In this document: positions 20,131 to 28,972 of the stretch, in pieces
Numbering within the stretch: position 1 is the stretch's first letter
Layout of the letters: each line of letters begins with the position of its first letter
Assembly: GCA_019918135.1 (NCBI GenBank)
Contig: WBZZ01006317.1
Span: 46,001 to 110,000 of the forward strand
Origin: Paulinella micropora
Taxonomy: Eukaryota > Cercozoa > Imbricatea > Euglyphida > Paulinellidae
Length of the DNA: 64,000 bases
Direction of reading: 5' to 3'
Program-made: the position numbers and the translations under genes
Notes under the pieces: model-generated
What the model saw: the letters and a program-made list of their open reading frames with translations, nothing else
Told to the model about the DNA's origin: nothing
The model's database searches: none

Positions 20131-21369
20131 ATGTCGCACCAGAGAAACTTAATCGCACAAAATCCAGACGGAGAATTTATGAACGTCAGGGTCGGGCTGA
20201 TGGGTTTCTTGAGACTAATGTTGAAAAAACAGCGTTTGGCGAATTAGCAACATCACAATACACACCGATTATACAAGAAACATTTATGTATAATGTAAAT
20301 ACCTCTAAGTGGAACACAAGCACTACTAATGCTACATTAGAGCAAAAGAGTGCCATGGCATATATCTAACAACACAGGCAGTTGGAGGTTCAAGATTATT
20401 CATTGAAACAAAAAAGAAAATTAAATATCGTGCTGGTATGGGTGTATGTGTCAGATTTACTGCTTTGTGGAATACAAACGAAGCAGGCGGATATTCATCT
20501 TATGTAGGTATTGGTGATTCCTTCTTAACGGATGGATTTTTCTTCTCAAGAGAAAATGGTGAAATGAAAATATACCAATTAAACAACTCCGCTGTCATTA
20601 CCGAGGTTAAACAAAGTCAATGGAATGTAGATAAAGCAGATGGAACAGATTACTTACCAGCCATTGATTTCAGTAAGGGTAATGTATTTTAGATTAAATA
20701 TCAATACTTAGGTTTCTGTCAGATATCATTTTATATTGAAAATCCAAACACGGGGCTATTTCAACTAGTCCATGCAATACGACATATGCTAACAGCAAAA
20801 CTGCTACATCTCTTAATACTACTTTACCATTCTTGGCTTCTTTGGCTGTTGGTGCTAATCCACAAATCCAAAACCTTAGAATTGCCAGTGTTGGATGCTT
20901 CATTGAAGGAACTGAAATCATAAGAGGTATTCCATTTATTTATGAAAGAACGGCAAATACGACGAATGTAGCAACTCATGCTTTTACTATGAGAAATAAT
21001 ACTAATATTATTGGAAACACTATTGCTAATTATAGTATAGTGTATCCTAGACGGCTAAATGTCTTAAATACAGATGGTAAATCTGGTGTAATCATTAAAG
21101 TAATAAAAAATGCTACCCTTACTGGTGCTGTCTATGCTGAAAACAATACTAATACAAGTCTGGTTTCATTTGATACTACCGCAACTATTGCTGGTGGAAA
21201 TACTATTGCCGTTGTATTTGTTAATACGAATGATGCTCAAAGCATAGATTTTAATGATTATGATTTAGATGATATGTTGCCAAGCGAAAGGCTAACTATA
21301 ACAGCACAGGCTACTACAAATCAGACTATAAGTATTCAGTATGCTTTTACTTGGTTAGAAGACCCATGA
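20131..21369 (+). pseudogene. Virion surface-type protein, copy A, degenerate
   Basis: Starts MSHQRNLIAQNPDGEF. It is broken by a small indel near 20200, a stop/shift near 20366, an amber TAG at 20690-20692 where copy B has CAG (Gln), and an indel near 20782. Recognisable pieces are FTALWNTNEAGGYSSYVGIGD, DGFFFSRENGE, IDFSKGNVF, YLGFxQISFYIENP and a C-terminal IQYAFTWLED. The GFGxIxFYIENPxTGxF pattern is one I know from uncharacterised virion proteins of giant viruses and PLVs. It is the last gene of the rightward capsid cluster. Confidence 0.75.
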
Positions 21370-21379
21370 AAGCGAAAAA

Positions 21380-21450
21380 AATAAATTGAAGACGATGTGA
21401 GTGGTGAAACCACATCACAGCACACCGAAGGTGTTTGTGTTTGTCTTTCA
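21380..21450. terminator. Hairpins after the virion-protein gene, copy A
   Basis: GATGTG...CACATC and CACACC-GAA-GGTGT form two stem-loops just after the stop codon, between convergent genes. Copy B lacks them: only a short spacer remains at 23657-23694. Confidence 0.45.
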
Positions 21451-21466
21451 AATATCACTTTTTAAA

Positions 21467-21936
21467 TTACTTGATAAAATTATTTTTTCTAACTTCATTC
21501 ATTTCTTCATTTTTTTCTAGAAATGAAAGTACACATGCCACATCGCAGAATTTATCATCGTCAATTGAAACTGATAACTCATTTTTTTCTTACACTCTTT
21601 ACAAGGTGCTTTCTTTGCTTCTATTTCGTCACCTACATTCGCTTTTATTTCGGTAATTCCATTCTCTTTTAAATCAGTCGCCGTAAATGGTGTGCTTGGT
21701 TCCTCCATTATAATTTTTGCTAGTGTAGCCTCCAATGGAATAACTACTTTCACGGTGTCGTGCTGTTCGAAGGACGCATCTTCAACTTCGTTGGAGTCCC
21801 TTGGCTTGTATTGCTCATAGAAAGAAATAATGTCAGGTTTAGTCCATTTAATTGTAGGCATTTTGACATTGCCGCTGTCAAGGTTCCATTTTTCAATTTC
21901 ATTTAAGTAGTCTTGTTTGGTGTTCAGGTCTGTCAT
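21467..21936 (-). CDS. Zinc-motif protein copy A, possible -1 frameshift site
   Basis: The first frame (21936 to 21517) encodes MTDLNTKQDYLNEIEKWNLD, PTIKWTKPDIISFYEQYKP and a Cys pair CKECKKK. After a run of seven A on the coding strand (21582-21588) that frame soon stops. The -1 frame instead continues LSVSIDDDKFCDVACVLSFL and ends at 21467, adding two more Cys that could complete a zinc site. Copy B at 23695-24173 has the same A7 run and the same open -1 frame. Either programmed -1 frameshifting or a shared ancestral deletion explains this. The ATG follows TATATATAAG. Function unknown. Confidence 0.6.
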
Positions 21937-21962
21937 CTTATATATAAAGTAAATATTAATTT

Positions 21963-22253
21963 TTATTGTAAATATTTTTTTACTTCACTTTTAATGACTG
22001 TAAATTTATCAAACCACGGCTGTTTCATAACCCATTCAAGATATGGTTTGTCAATGGTAGCAACATCTTGAATTTTTTTTCCTTTGTATTTGCCAAACGG
22101 AAAAACATCGGTTGGCTTTCCTTCTCTACTTTTTTCAATTGCCTTAATTTCTTCATCAATCATCTGTTGGACATCTCTTACTGAAAAGAATTCCTTATTC
22201 TTCTCAATTGAAAGTCGTCCAAATTTTTCAGATAGTCTAGTGAGGGTGGTCAT
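21963..22253 (-). CDS. DUF3820-like / exonuclease X C-terminal-like small protein, copy A
   Basis: 96 aa, intact. The C-terminal 50 residues have the compact fold signature FPFGKYKGKKIQDVA, then YLEWVMKQPWF, as in DUF3820 and the C-terminal region of exonuclease-X-like proteins, found in phages and large DNA viruses and thought to bind nucleic acid. The N-terminal half is a charged helix. The start codon follows CTATATAGACCA. Copy B is broken by a stop, so this is the functional copy. Confidence 0.75.
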   Translation of the reverse strand: MTTLTRLSEKFGRLSIEKNKEFFSVRDVQQMIDEEIKAIEKSREGKPTDVFPFGKYKGKKIQDVATIDKPYLEWVMKQPWFDKFTVIKSEVKKYLQ

Positions 22254-22324
22254 TGGTCTATATAGATTGGTAAAAAAAATTTATGGAAAAAAATTAATTA
22301 TTTAATATTATGTTATATTAAATT

Positions 22325-22915
22325 TTAAGAGTAGGTGAGAAGCCGTGTGGAATACTATCATTTTCGTTGATAAACTCACGACCACACCATCTTGATTTAT
22401 TAACTACTTTTACAACATTCTTTTGATGTTGTATGCTAAAATGTTCAATGTGTTGTTAATTGCTATTTCTGCTAGTATGTATTTTCTTCATTATAAAGTC
22501 TCTGGTATTAGTTAAACTTTCACCTTATCCATTAATTCATAAGCGGTTGGATTTAATTTTTTCAAATCCAAACCTTTTCCTCTAAAGTGGAAATGAGTTT
22601 TACCTTTTTCTTCATCTTTTTTTACATACTCCAACATATATAATTTTGGTGCTACCCATATTCCTCTTATTATTTTACAATCTGCTCCAAGGTCATCATC
22701 CATTCCACCGATTGTTTTATCTCTAAATCTTTTAATTTGTTCAATGTTTCTTACATGGCTTCGAATGCTGTCTGTATCCGTATAATAATAATCTCTGTGA
22801 GGGTCGTTGTCTGGGTTGGCTTCAGTCATATACTTATACATAATTCGTCTGCTGTATGCTAGGATAAATGCTACGTAGTGAGTGGGTTTTGTAATTTTTT
22901 CTTCTTTTTCTTGCT
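22325..22915 (-). pseudogene. 3' fragment of the DNA polymerase gene, copy A
   Basis: Matches the last ~200 residues of the polymerase at 24550: it begins within QEKEEKITKPTHY, keeps the palm motif YYTDTDS and the downstream IWVAPKLYMLEYV, has a 1-nt deletion near 22520 after AYELMDK, and carries several substitutions. It has no exonuclease or palm motifs A and B. It arose as the left end of the 2.25-kb duplication, and the sequence upstream of it is now virion-protein sequence. Confidence 0.9.
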
Positions 22916-23656
22916 GTAGATAAAGCGGATGGAACCGATTACTTACCAGCAATTGATTTCAGTAAGGGTAATGTATTTCAGATTAAATATCAATACTTAG
23001 GTTTTGGTCAGATATCATTTTATATTGAAAATCCAAACACTGGACAATTTCAACTAGTCCATGCTATACGATATGCCAACAGCAAAACTGCTACATCTCT
23101 TAATACTACTTTACCATTCTTGGCTTCTTTGGCTGTTGGTGCTAATCCGCAAATCCAAAATCTTAGAATTGCCAGTGTTGGATGCTTTATTGAAGGAACT
23201 GAAATCATAAGAGGTATTCCATTTATTTATGAAAGAACAGCAAATACAACGAATGTAGCAACTCATGCTTTTACTATGAGAAATAATACTAATATTATTG
23301 GAAACACTATTGCTAATTATAGTATAGTGTATCCTAGACGGCTAAATATTCTAAATACTGACACTAAAAGTAGCGTAATCATTAAGGTAATAAAAAATGC
23401 TACACTTACAGGTGCCGTGTATGCTGAGAACAATACAAATACGAGTTTAGTTTCGTTTGATACTACTGCCACTATTAGTGGCGGGAATGTGATTGCTGTT
23501 GTATTCGTGAATACTAGTGATGCTCAAAGTATAAATTTTGCTGATTATGATTTAGATGACATGTTGCCAAGCGAAAGGCTAACTATAACAGCACAGGCTA
23601 CTGCAAATCAGACAATAGGTATTCAGTATGCTTTTACTTGGATCGAGGACTCATAA
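22916..23656 (+). pseudogene. Virion surface-type protein, copy B, 5'-truncated but otherwise open
   Basis: The frame is open from the duplication junction to 23656 (KADGTDYLPAIDFSKGNVF to FTWIEDS), about 245 codons. It reads CAG where copy A has the amber stop, and lacks the two copy A indels. It has no ATG and no promoter of its own at the junction, so it is probably not translated. Part of the ancestral protein thus survives only here. Confidence 0.8.
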
Positions 23657-23694
23657 TGCAAAAAAACGAAAATGGAAGTGTGGATTTTCAAATA

Positions 23695-24173
23695 TCACTT
23701 TTTTAAATACTTGATAAAATTATTTTTTCTAACTTCATTCATTTCTTCATTTTTTTTTAGAAATGAAAGCACACATGCCACATCGCAAAATCTATCATCG
23801 TCAATTGAAACTGATAACACATTTTTTTCTTACACTCTTTACAAGATGCTTTATTTAATATACATCCTTCTTCTGTACATGTAGCAGTAGCTATTTCTTC
23901 GCCAACATTAGCCTTTATTTCGGTAATTCCAGTCTCTCTCACAACAAGATCTGTTTCCTTAAAAGGAGTGCTTTGTTCCTCCATCATTTTTTCTAATGTG
24001 GCCTCCAACGGAATAACCACTTTCACGTTGTCGTCCCTCGGCTTGTATTGCTCATAGAAAGATACAATGTCAGGCTTAGTCCATTTAATTGTCGGCATTT
24101 TGACATTGCCGCTGTCAAGATTCCATTTTTCAATTTCATTCAAGTAGTCTTGTTTGGTGTTCAGGTCAGTCAT
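23695..24173 (-). CDS. Zinc-motif protein copy B, same A7 frameshift site
   Basis: Homologous to 21467-21936 with internal indels: it lacks part of the acidic middle and gains a CTEEGC segment near the Cys motif. After CKECKKK the coding strand has seven A (23822-23828); the -1 frame continues VLSVSIDDDRFCDVACVLSFL and ends at 23695. Both copies therefore keep four to six Cys only if the shift occurs. The start codon follows AATATAATATAAG. Confidence 0.55.
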
Positions 24174-24197
24174 CTTATATTATTATATTATTTTTTA

Positions 24198-24485
24198 TCA
24201 AATGTATTTTTTTACTTCACTTTTAATGTCTGTAAATTTTTCAAACCACGGCTGTTTCATGACCCATTCAAGATATGGCTTATCAATAGTTGCAACATTT
24301 TGAATTTTCTTACCTTTATACTTACCGAATGGAAAAATATCCCTTGGCTTGCCTGCCCGTGCATTTTCAATCATTTGGATTTAGTCAGTAATTATCTTTT
24401 TAACATCGGTAATAGAAAATGCTTCTTTTTTATTTTCAATAGAGAGTTTCTCAAACTTCTCACATAATCTGGTGAGGGTGGTCAT
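24198..24485 (-). pseudogene. DUF3820-like protein copy B, one nonsense codon
   Basis: 96 codons collinear with copy A (21963-22253), keeping FPFGKYKGKKIQNVA and YLEWVMKQPWF. A TAA at 24381-24383 in the N-terminal helix, at a Glu position in copy A, stops it after about 34 residues. No other damage is visible. Start context CTATATAGACCA is the same as copy A. Confidence 0.8.
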
Positions 24486-24549
24486 TGGTCTATATAGAGT
24501 GGTAAAAAAATTTATGAAAAAAAATTAATTATTTGATTATTATTAAATT

Positions 24550-27500
24550 TTAAGAGCGGATATGGAAGCCGTAAGGGATGCTATCATTTTCGTTGATAAA
24601 CTCACGTCCGCACCATCTTGTTTTATTAACTACTTTTACAACATTCTTTTGGTGATGTATGCTAAAGTGTTCAATATGTTGTTGTTTGCTGTTTCTGCTA
24701 GTATGTATTTTCTTCATTATAAAGTCTCTGGTATTAGTTAAACTTTCGCCCTTGTCCATTAATTCATAAGCGGTTGGATTTAATTTTTTCAAATCTAAAC
24801 CTTTTCCTCTAAAGTGGAAATGAGTTTTACCTTTTTCTTCACCTTTCTTTACATACTCTAACATATATAATTTTGGTGCTACCCATATTCCTTTTATTAT
24901 TTTACAATCTGTTCCAAGGTCATCATCCATTCCGCCGATTGTTTTATCTCCAAATCTTTTAATTCGTTCAATGTTTCTTACATGACTTTGAATGCTGTCT
25001 GTGTCTGTATAATAATAATCTCGGTCGGGGTCGTTGTCTGGGTTGGCTTCGGTCATATACTTATACATAATTCGTCTGCTGTATGCTAATATGAATGCTC
25101 CATAATGTGTAGGCTTTGTGATTTTTTCTTCTTTTTCTTGCTCATCTCTTGGAATACCGCTGATTAACCATAATTCTCCATGTGCCTCTTCAAACTTTTC
25201 AATATCTGTTATAACATGTTTTTCTTGCTCATCTCTTGGAATACCGCTGATTAACCATAATTCTCCATGTGCCTCTTCAAACTTTTCAATATCTGTTATA
25301 ACATGTTTAGCCCAGAATTTCCAATACTCATGATTTTTTGATATGTATTTACTCACTGTGTTTATTGGTCTCTGAATGGTCTTACCGTATAAAGCATTCA
25401 TAAATAACTTTGCTAATAAATACTGCGGTGTGCCTTTCTTTGAATTTTGTTTTTTCTTGAATAAGTCCGAAATATATTCTTTAAATACTGGTTCGGCTTC
25501 TTCAGTGTAATATCCACGAATGAATTTGACTTGGTAGCCAAGTTCAATCATATCTTCAATATCTACAGAAGTTAGCCATTGGTCTTTCATATCTCTTAAC
25601 TCCCATTTTAAACACCCCTTACTATCTCTATACGGAACCCGCGGATGTAATACATTTTTTGGAGATATGTAATCAACATTATATATCCCTAGTTTCCCTT
25701 TCATTTCTCCTACATATTCCTTTATTTCGCCAGTCATAAATAGTTCAAGCATCGCCGTTGGATAAAGACTTACAACATCGGCATCAATAAGATAATCTAC
25801 AACTTCATCAAACCCAATTTCTCCATTCACATATTTTTGATATTGCTCCGAAATAAATCGCCTTTTGCTTGGATAAGTTCTTGCACCATATACAGCCCTT
25901 CTAAAATCTTTTTCTTGTTTTAAATTCGGCAGTTGAATAACATATTTACCATCTATCTTCGTTTTCCATAAATTCCAAGTTAGAGACGAAGTAGATATAT
26001 AAGCGGTTAAATTAATTTTGTGTTCTTCATATATTTGTCTGTTTAGTGTGTCGTGTAGTTCCTTCAAACCCATAACATCTTTTTCTAAGTATGTTAGACA
26101 TTCCTTTTTCGTTTGATCATCCATCTCTTCCCATCGTTTGTGTTTGCTATGGTCAAAGTCTCCTTTTAACACATTACATCCCAGTGTTTCAAGGTTCTTT
26201 TTTAGACTTCCCTCAGTGTGCTTACATAAATCCCAGAATTTTATATTTTTATATTCTAATGAGATAATAGCACCATTGTTCATAAGGGTCGCATTTTTTA
26301 TTCTTCTTTTGATAAATTCTTTCTGTAATGAGTAATGGTCAAACTTACTACCATTGAAAGCATTAACATATAATTTCGCTTTTGGTTTCCTTTTTGATAA
26401 ATCATCCGCATATTCAAAAATTATATCAAGTAATTTAGGAATACATTCATCACCTGCTACATATTTAAAACCGATATCTGAAATGGTATAGCCCGCTATG
26501 TATGGTGTGTGTAATTCGTATTCATTTGTAAAAGTCTCTAAGTCATAATGAAATACTTCATCTTGATTATTATACTTAGCCTCTTCAAAAGTAGTTAATA
26601 AAGACCTCGCTTGATTTTCTTTCTTTCTGAGTTTCGCTCTTACATAAGAAACTCTTTTATTATTACATTTATGATTATTGTAATATTCTTTATAACAATC
26701 TGGACACTTCTTTTTGTTTCTTTTTATGAAACTTATATAATGTCCTTTGAGTATATAACAAAGCACATCTGCGGTTATTAAAGGGTCTTCAAAGTTTTTG
26801 AATGTCTGTTTGCTTGTTGCATCAGTTAATTCAAAATACTTACCTTCAATACGATATTTTTAAGATTTCAAATCCGACCGATAAAAGTATCGGAGTATTA
26901 GGCTCAAGTTTGAATTCACTTCTAATGTCATTACATACTTTTTTATTGAGTTTTGATTTACCTTTCATTGGTAAATTTAGTATGTTTTTAACTACATAAA
27001 AGAAACAATTATTATCTTTGCTCCTTGGATTAATATGAATTCCTTCGGGTGTTTTATGTTTTTTATCTGTTCCAGTATCATTACACCCGCCTCCGTCTTC
27101 TTGGATAATTTGAATAGTTATATGTTGAATAATTCTTTCATATCCATTCGCACTGGCTTCAAGATTTTGTTCGTTGTATAGATATATATCACGAAACAAC
27201 TCAGCAATGTCTTTTAACTTAACTGAGTTAAAAGTTTTCCACTTGTAAAACTTACTATCATCTGCATCTGTTATATACCCAAACTTAACATGAAGACTTT
27301 GCTTCGTTTGTCAGACCTCTATTTTTGGCATCCTTAACTGCTCTCATAATTGATATTTCAATCGCATCCATATCATAGAAGTTAATGGCAAGGTCTTTGA
27401 AAGGGTATGTATATCCATTTATACCTCTGTTTTTTATTGGTCTTAGTTCTACAAGCTTTACCTCGCGCTTCTTCGCTTCTTGTGTCTTAGTTTCCCTTAA

Positions 27501-27566
27501 GTTCGCCCTTACCTTCGCTAGTTCTACATTTTCCTTCGTTGGTCTGGGTGGTAAAGGTGGTGGCAT
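24550..27566 (-). pseudogene. polB: Protein-primed family B DNA polymerase of the PLV, two N-terminal frameshifts
   Basis: From the ATG at 27566 (MPPPLPPRPTKEN) the frame shifts near 27290 and near 26850, then stays open to 24550: about 1,000 aa in total, normal for PLV polymerases. Motifs in order: a DNNCFFYVVKNIL stretch in the N-terminal domain, zinc-like CPDCYKEYYNNHKC, Exo I HYDLETF, Exo II NGSKFDHY, Exo III YLEKDVMGL, palm A DVVSLYPTAM, B KLFMNALYGKT and C YYTDTDS. An 87-bp perfect tandem duplication sits between B and C (about 25137-25312). The enzyme replicates the linear genome from a terminal protein. The shift near 26850 lies in an A-run and could be a sequence error; all catalytic residues are present. 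Confidence 0.92.
25137..25312 (-). repeat. Perfect 87-bp in-frame tandem duplication inside the polymerase
   Basis: Two identical 29-residue units (HVITDIEKFEEAHGE...DEQEK) follow each other in the palm/thumb region between motifs B and C. The unit also defines the right limit of the 2.25-kb duplication, whose end lies in its QEKEE codons. Confidence 0.9.
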
Positions 27567-27709
27567 ACTTTTTATATAAATACAAATATAAAAATTATAA
27601 AAAATAATAATAAATTATCTGTTATAAATATATATAATAATTTCTTATATTTAAATAGAAATTCATTTTAATGCCTCCTCCATTCTTTTCAACTTAAGTA
27701 ATGCTTGCT

Positions 27710-27883
27710 TCACTTCATCTCTTTTTTTCTTTTCCTTTCTGCTATTATTGCTTTATTTTGGTTGTAATACTCCATTGACTTTTGTCTGTGTCTTTCTGGG
27801 TCTTTTTGTATAAATTCCCTCGCCTTTCTACGTAAGGTTTCCTTTTTCTCTTCTCGTGTTTTGTATATTGGTTTTCTACCCAT
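27710..27883 (-). CDS. Small charged protein, 57 aa
   Basis: MGRKPIYKTREEKKETLRRK and on, ending KRKKEMK; very Lys/Arg/Glu-rich with a MEYYNQNKAII segment similar to the 52-aa ORF at 2054-2212, which occupies the same place beside the other polymerase. It is shorter than usual ORF cut-offs, but is supported by that parallel. Confidence 0.5.
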   Translation of the reverse strand: MGRKPIYKTREEKKETLRRKAREFIQKDPERHRQKSMEYYNQNKAIIAERKRKKEMK

Positions 27884-27942
27884 CTTTGTGTATATATAAT
27901 AAAAAATAATCTTTAATATATATTAAATATTGTTTGTTTGTA

Positions 27943-28227
27943 TCAAGGGATAGTAATTTCAATTCCATAATGTTTTCCTGTCCCTCCTCCATAGATTGAA
28001 TAATATACTTGTTTCCTTCCTTTAATCTTTAGAGTTTCTGCTAAGTGCTTGCTGATATATCCGAGTTGCTTTCCGCTTTCTGTTTCAACCTTTATCGCAT
28101 TTTTATCAAATTTGTTTTCTGGCTCGTGTTGAATAAAAACTTTTTCACCTCGTCCTATGGTTTTAAGATAAGAAATATTATCTTGTCTCCCATCAAATGA
28201 AACACCCACAACTCTGGTCGTCGTCAT
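27943..28227 (-). CDS. HIRAN-domain protein
   Basis: About 94 aa from the ATG at 28227 (MTTTRVVGVSFDGRQ), preceded by CTATAAT; the frame extends upstream only without a good start. Signature: VVGVSFDGRQDN, then EPENKFDKNAIKV, GKQLGYISKHLA, i.e. the fold found at the N-terminus of HLTF/Rad5, where it binds 3' single-stranded DNA ends. As a stand-alone protein beside the polymerase it probably acts at replication ends or in repair. Confidence 0.8.
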   Translation of the reverse strand: MTTTRVVGVSFDGRQDNISYLKTIGRGEKVFIQHEPENKFDKNAIKVETESGKQLGYISKHLAETLKIKGRKQVYYSIYGGGTGKHYGIEITIP

Positions 28228-28328
28228 ATTATAGAAACTTTTAGAAAAGGTTTCACAAAAACCTGTTTGCTCAAAGATTTTCAAAATCTTTGTTATATAT
28301 ACATAAATAATATTTGTTTAAAATAAAA

Positions 28329-28775
28329 TTAATTATTTGTTTTTTTATTTTCGTAATATCTTGCTATGTCGTCGTTCCTATATGCTATACGAATTACTTT
28401 ACGACCGCCTAACATAATCTCTTCTTTCTCCGCAAAAAAGTCTCTATGAAACTGTGTTTTTTTGTGTGTGTATTTGCCGTATATTCCTATCGTCTTTCCA
28501 CAGACACATGTATATTTTTCTTTAATTTTTTCTTTTCTCCATTCTGACTTCTTTTGCTTCGCTAATTGTTTGTAATTCGTATTTTTATTATCTTCTTCGT
28601 ATTTTGATAATACTTCCTTTTCATAAAACTCCCTTGCTTGCTTTTCTGCTTCTTCCTTTGACCTCTTTTTCGTTATACATATTTCTTTCTTCTTCTTCAC
28701 TCCATTCTCACACCTTTTAATATAAACTCTGTCTTTAGAGACATATACACCGCCTTTCGTAATTTTTCTAACCAT
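28329..28775 (-). CDS. Hypothetical basic protein with zinc-finger-like motif
   Basis: 148 aa, last gene before the right TIR. The first half is basic with GGVYVSKDRVYIKRC and a long Lys/Glu helix; then YTCVCGKTIGIYGKYTHK-(6)-H resembles a C2H2-type finger (Cys-x-Cys, His-x6-His). It ends IARYYENKKTNN. The ATG lies in an ATATTATATTATA context. Function unknown; DNA binding is plausible. Confidence 0.6.
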   Translation of the reverse strand: MVRKITKGGVYVSKDRVYIKRCENGVKKKKEICITKKRSKEEAEKQAREFYEKEVLSKYEEDNKNTNYKQLAKQKKSEWRKEKIKEKYTCVCGKTIGIYGKYTHKKTQFHRDFFAEKEEIMLGGRKVIRIAYRNDDIARYYENKKTNN

Positions 28776-28789
28776 ATTATATTATATTA

Positions 28790-28829
28790 GACACTTTTTT
28801 ATTTACTTAATAAGTAATTTAAAAGTGTC
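28790..28829. other. Hairpin next to the right TIR
   Basis: GACACTTTT (28790-28798) pairs with AAAAGTGTC (28821-28829), and TTACTTAATAAGTAA forms an inner palindrome. It mirrors the hairpin-rich zone inside the left TIR. Confidence 0.55.
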
Positions 28830-28835
28830 GGATAG

Positions 28836-28966
28836 ATACATATGTTTTCTTGTAGTGTGCTGTAGAAGGCTATTTGGTTGTTTGTATTATAGGAGTTGGT
28901 GCGACAACCTAGACGAAATCGTGAATTTTGCAAAAATTCATGACGAGTTCTAGGTTATCATCTACT
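28836..28966 (-). repeat. Right terminal inverted repeat of the PLV
   Basis: Reverse complement of 3178-3306 with a few mismatches. It ends CATCTACT at 28966 and is followed by TCAAGT. The 51-bp imperfect palindrome is also present in this copy. Confidence 0.93.
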
Positions 28967-28972
28967 TCAAGT

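Larger units (their letters stand above)
18144..20200 (+). repeat. Older tandem duplication, unit 2
   Basis: Second copy of penton C-terminus, MCP and the first codons of the following virion-protein gene. Its right boundary is placed in the N-terminal coding part of the gene at 20131, where similarity to 18072-18143 ends. Confidence 0.7.
20627..22915. repeat. Younger tandem duplication, unit A
   Basis: Unit A (20627-22915) and unit B (22916-25141) are head-to-tail copies with high nucleotide identity. Each contains the end of the virion-protein gene, a zinc-motif gene, a DUF3820-like gene and the end of the polymerase. The junction at 22915/22916 joins polymerase sequence (CTTTTTCTTGCT) directly to virion-protein sequence (GTAGATAAAGC). 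Confidence 0.9.
22916..25141. repeat. Younger tandem duplication, unit B
   Basis: Second copy of the unit at 20627-22915. At its right end it continues without interruption into the complete polymerase gene. At its left end it lacks the 5' part of the virion-protein gene, so neither unit has a full set of intact genes. Confidence 0.9.
3172..28972. mobile_element. Integrated polinton-like virus (PLV), 25.8 kb with TIRs and target-site copies
   Basis: Inverted repeats of about 130 bp (3178-3306 and 28836-28966) begin AGTAGATGATAACC and are flanked by TTAAGT (3172-3177) and TCAAGT (28967-28972), which look like a 6-bp target-site duplication with one change. Polinton/PLV integrases characteristically leave 5-6 bp duplications and termini starting AG. 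Inside lie integrase, packaging ATPase, adenain-like protease, penton-like protein, two MCP genes and protein-primed polymerase, which together define a polinton-like virus. Gene order, about 25 kb of length and AT richness set it apart from the GC-rich host-side DNA at 30-40 kb. Several genes are broken, so this copy probably cannot make virions alone. Confidence 0.9.
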
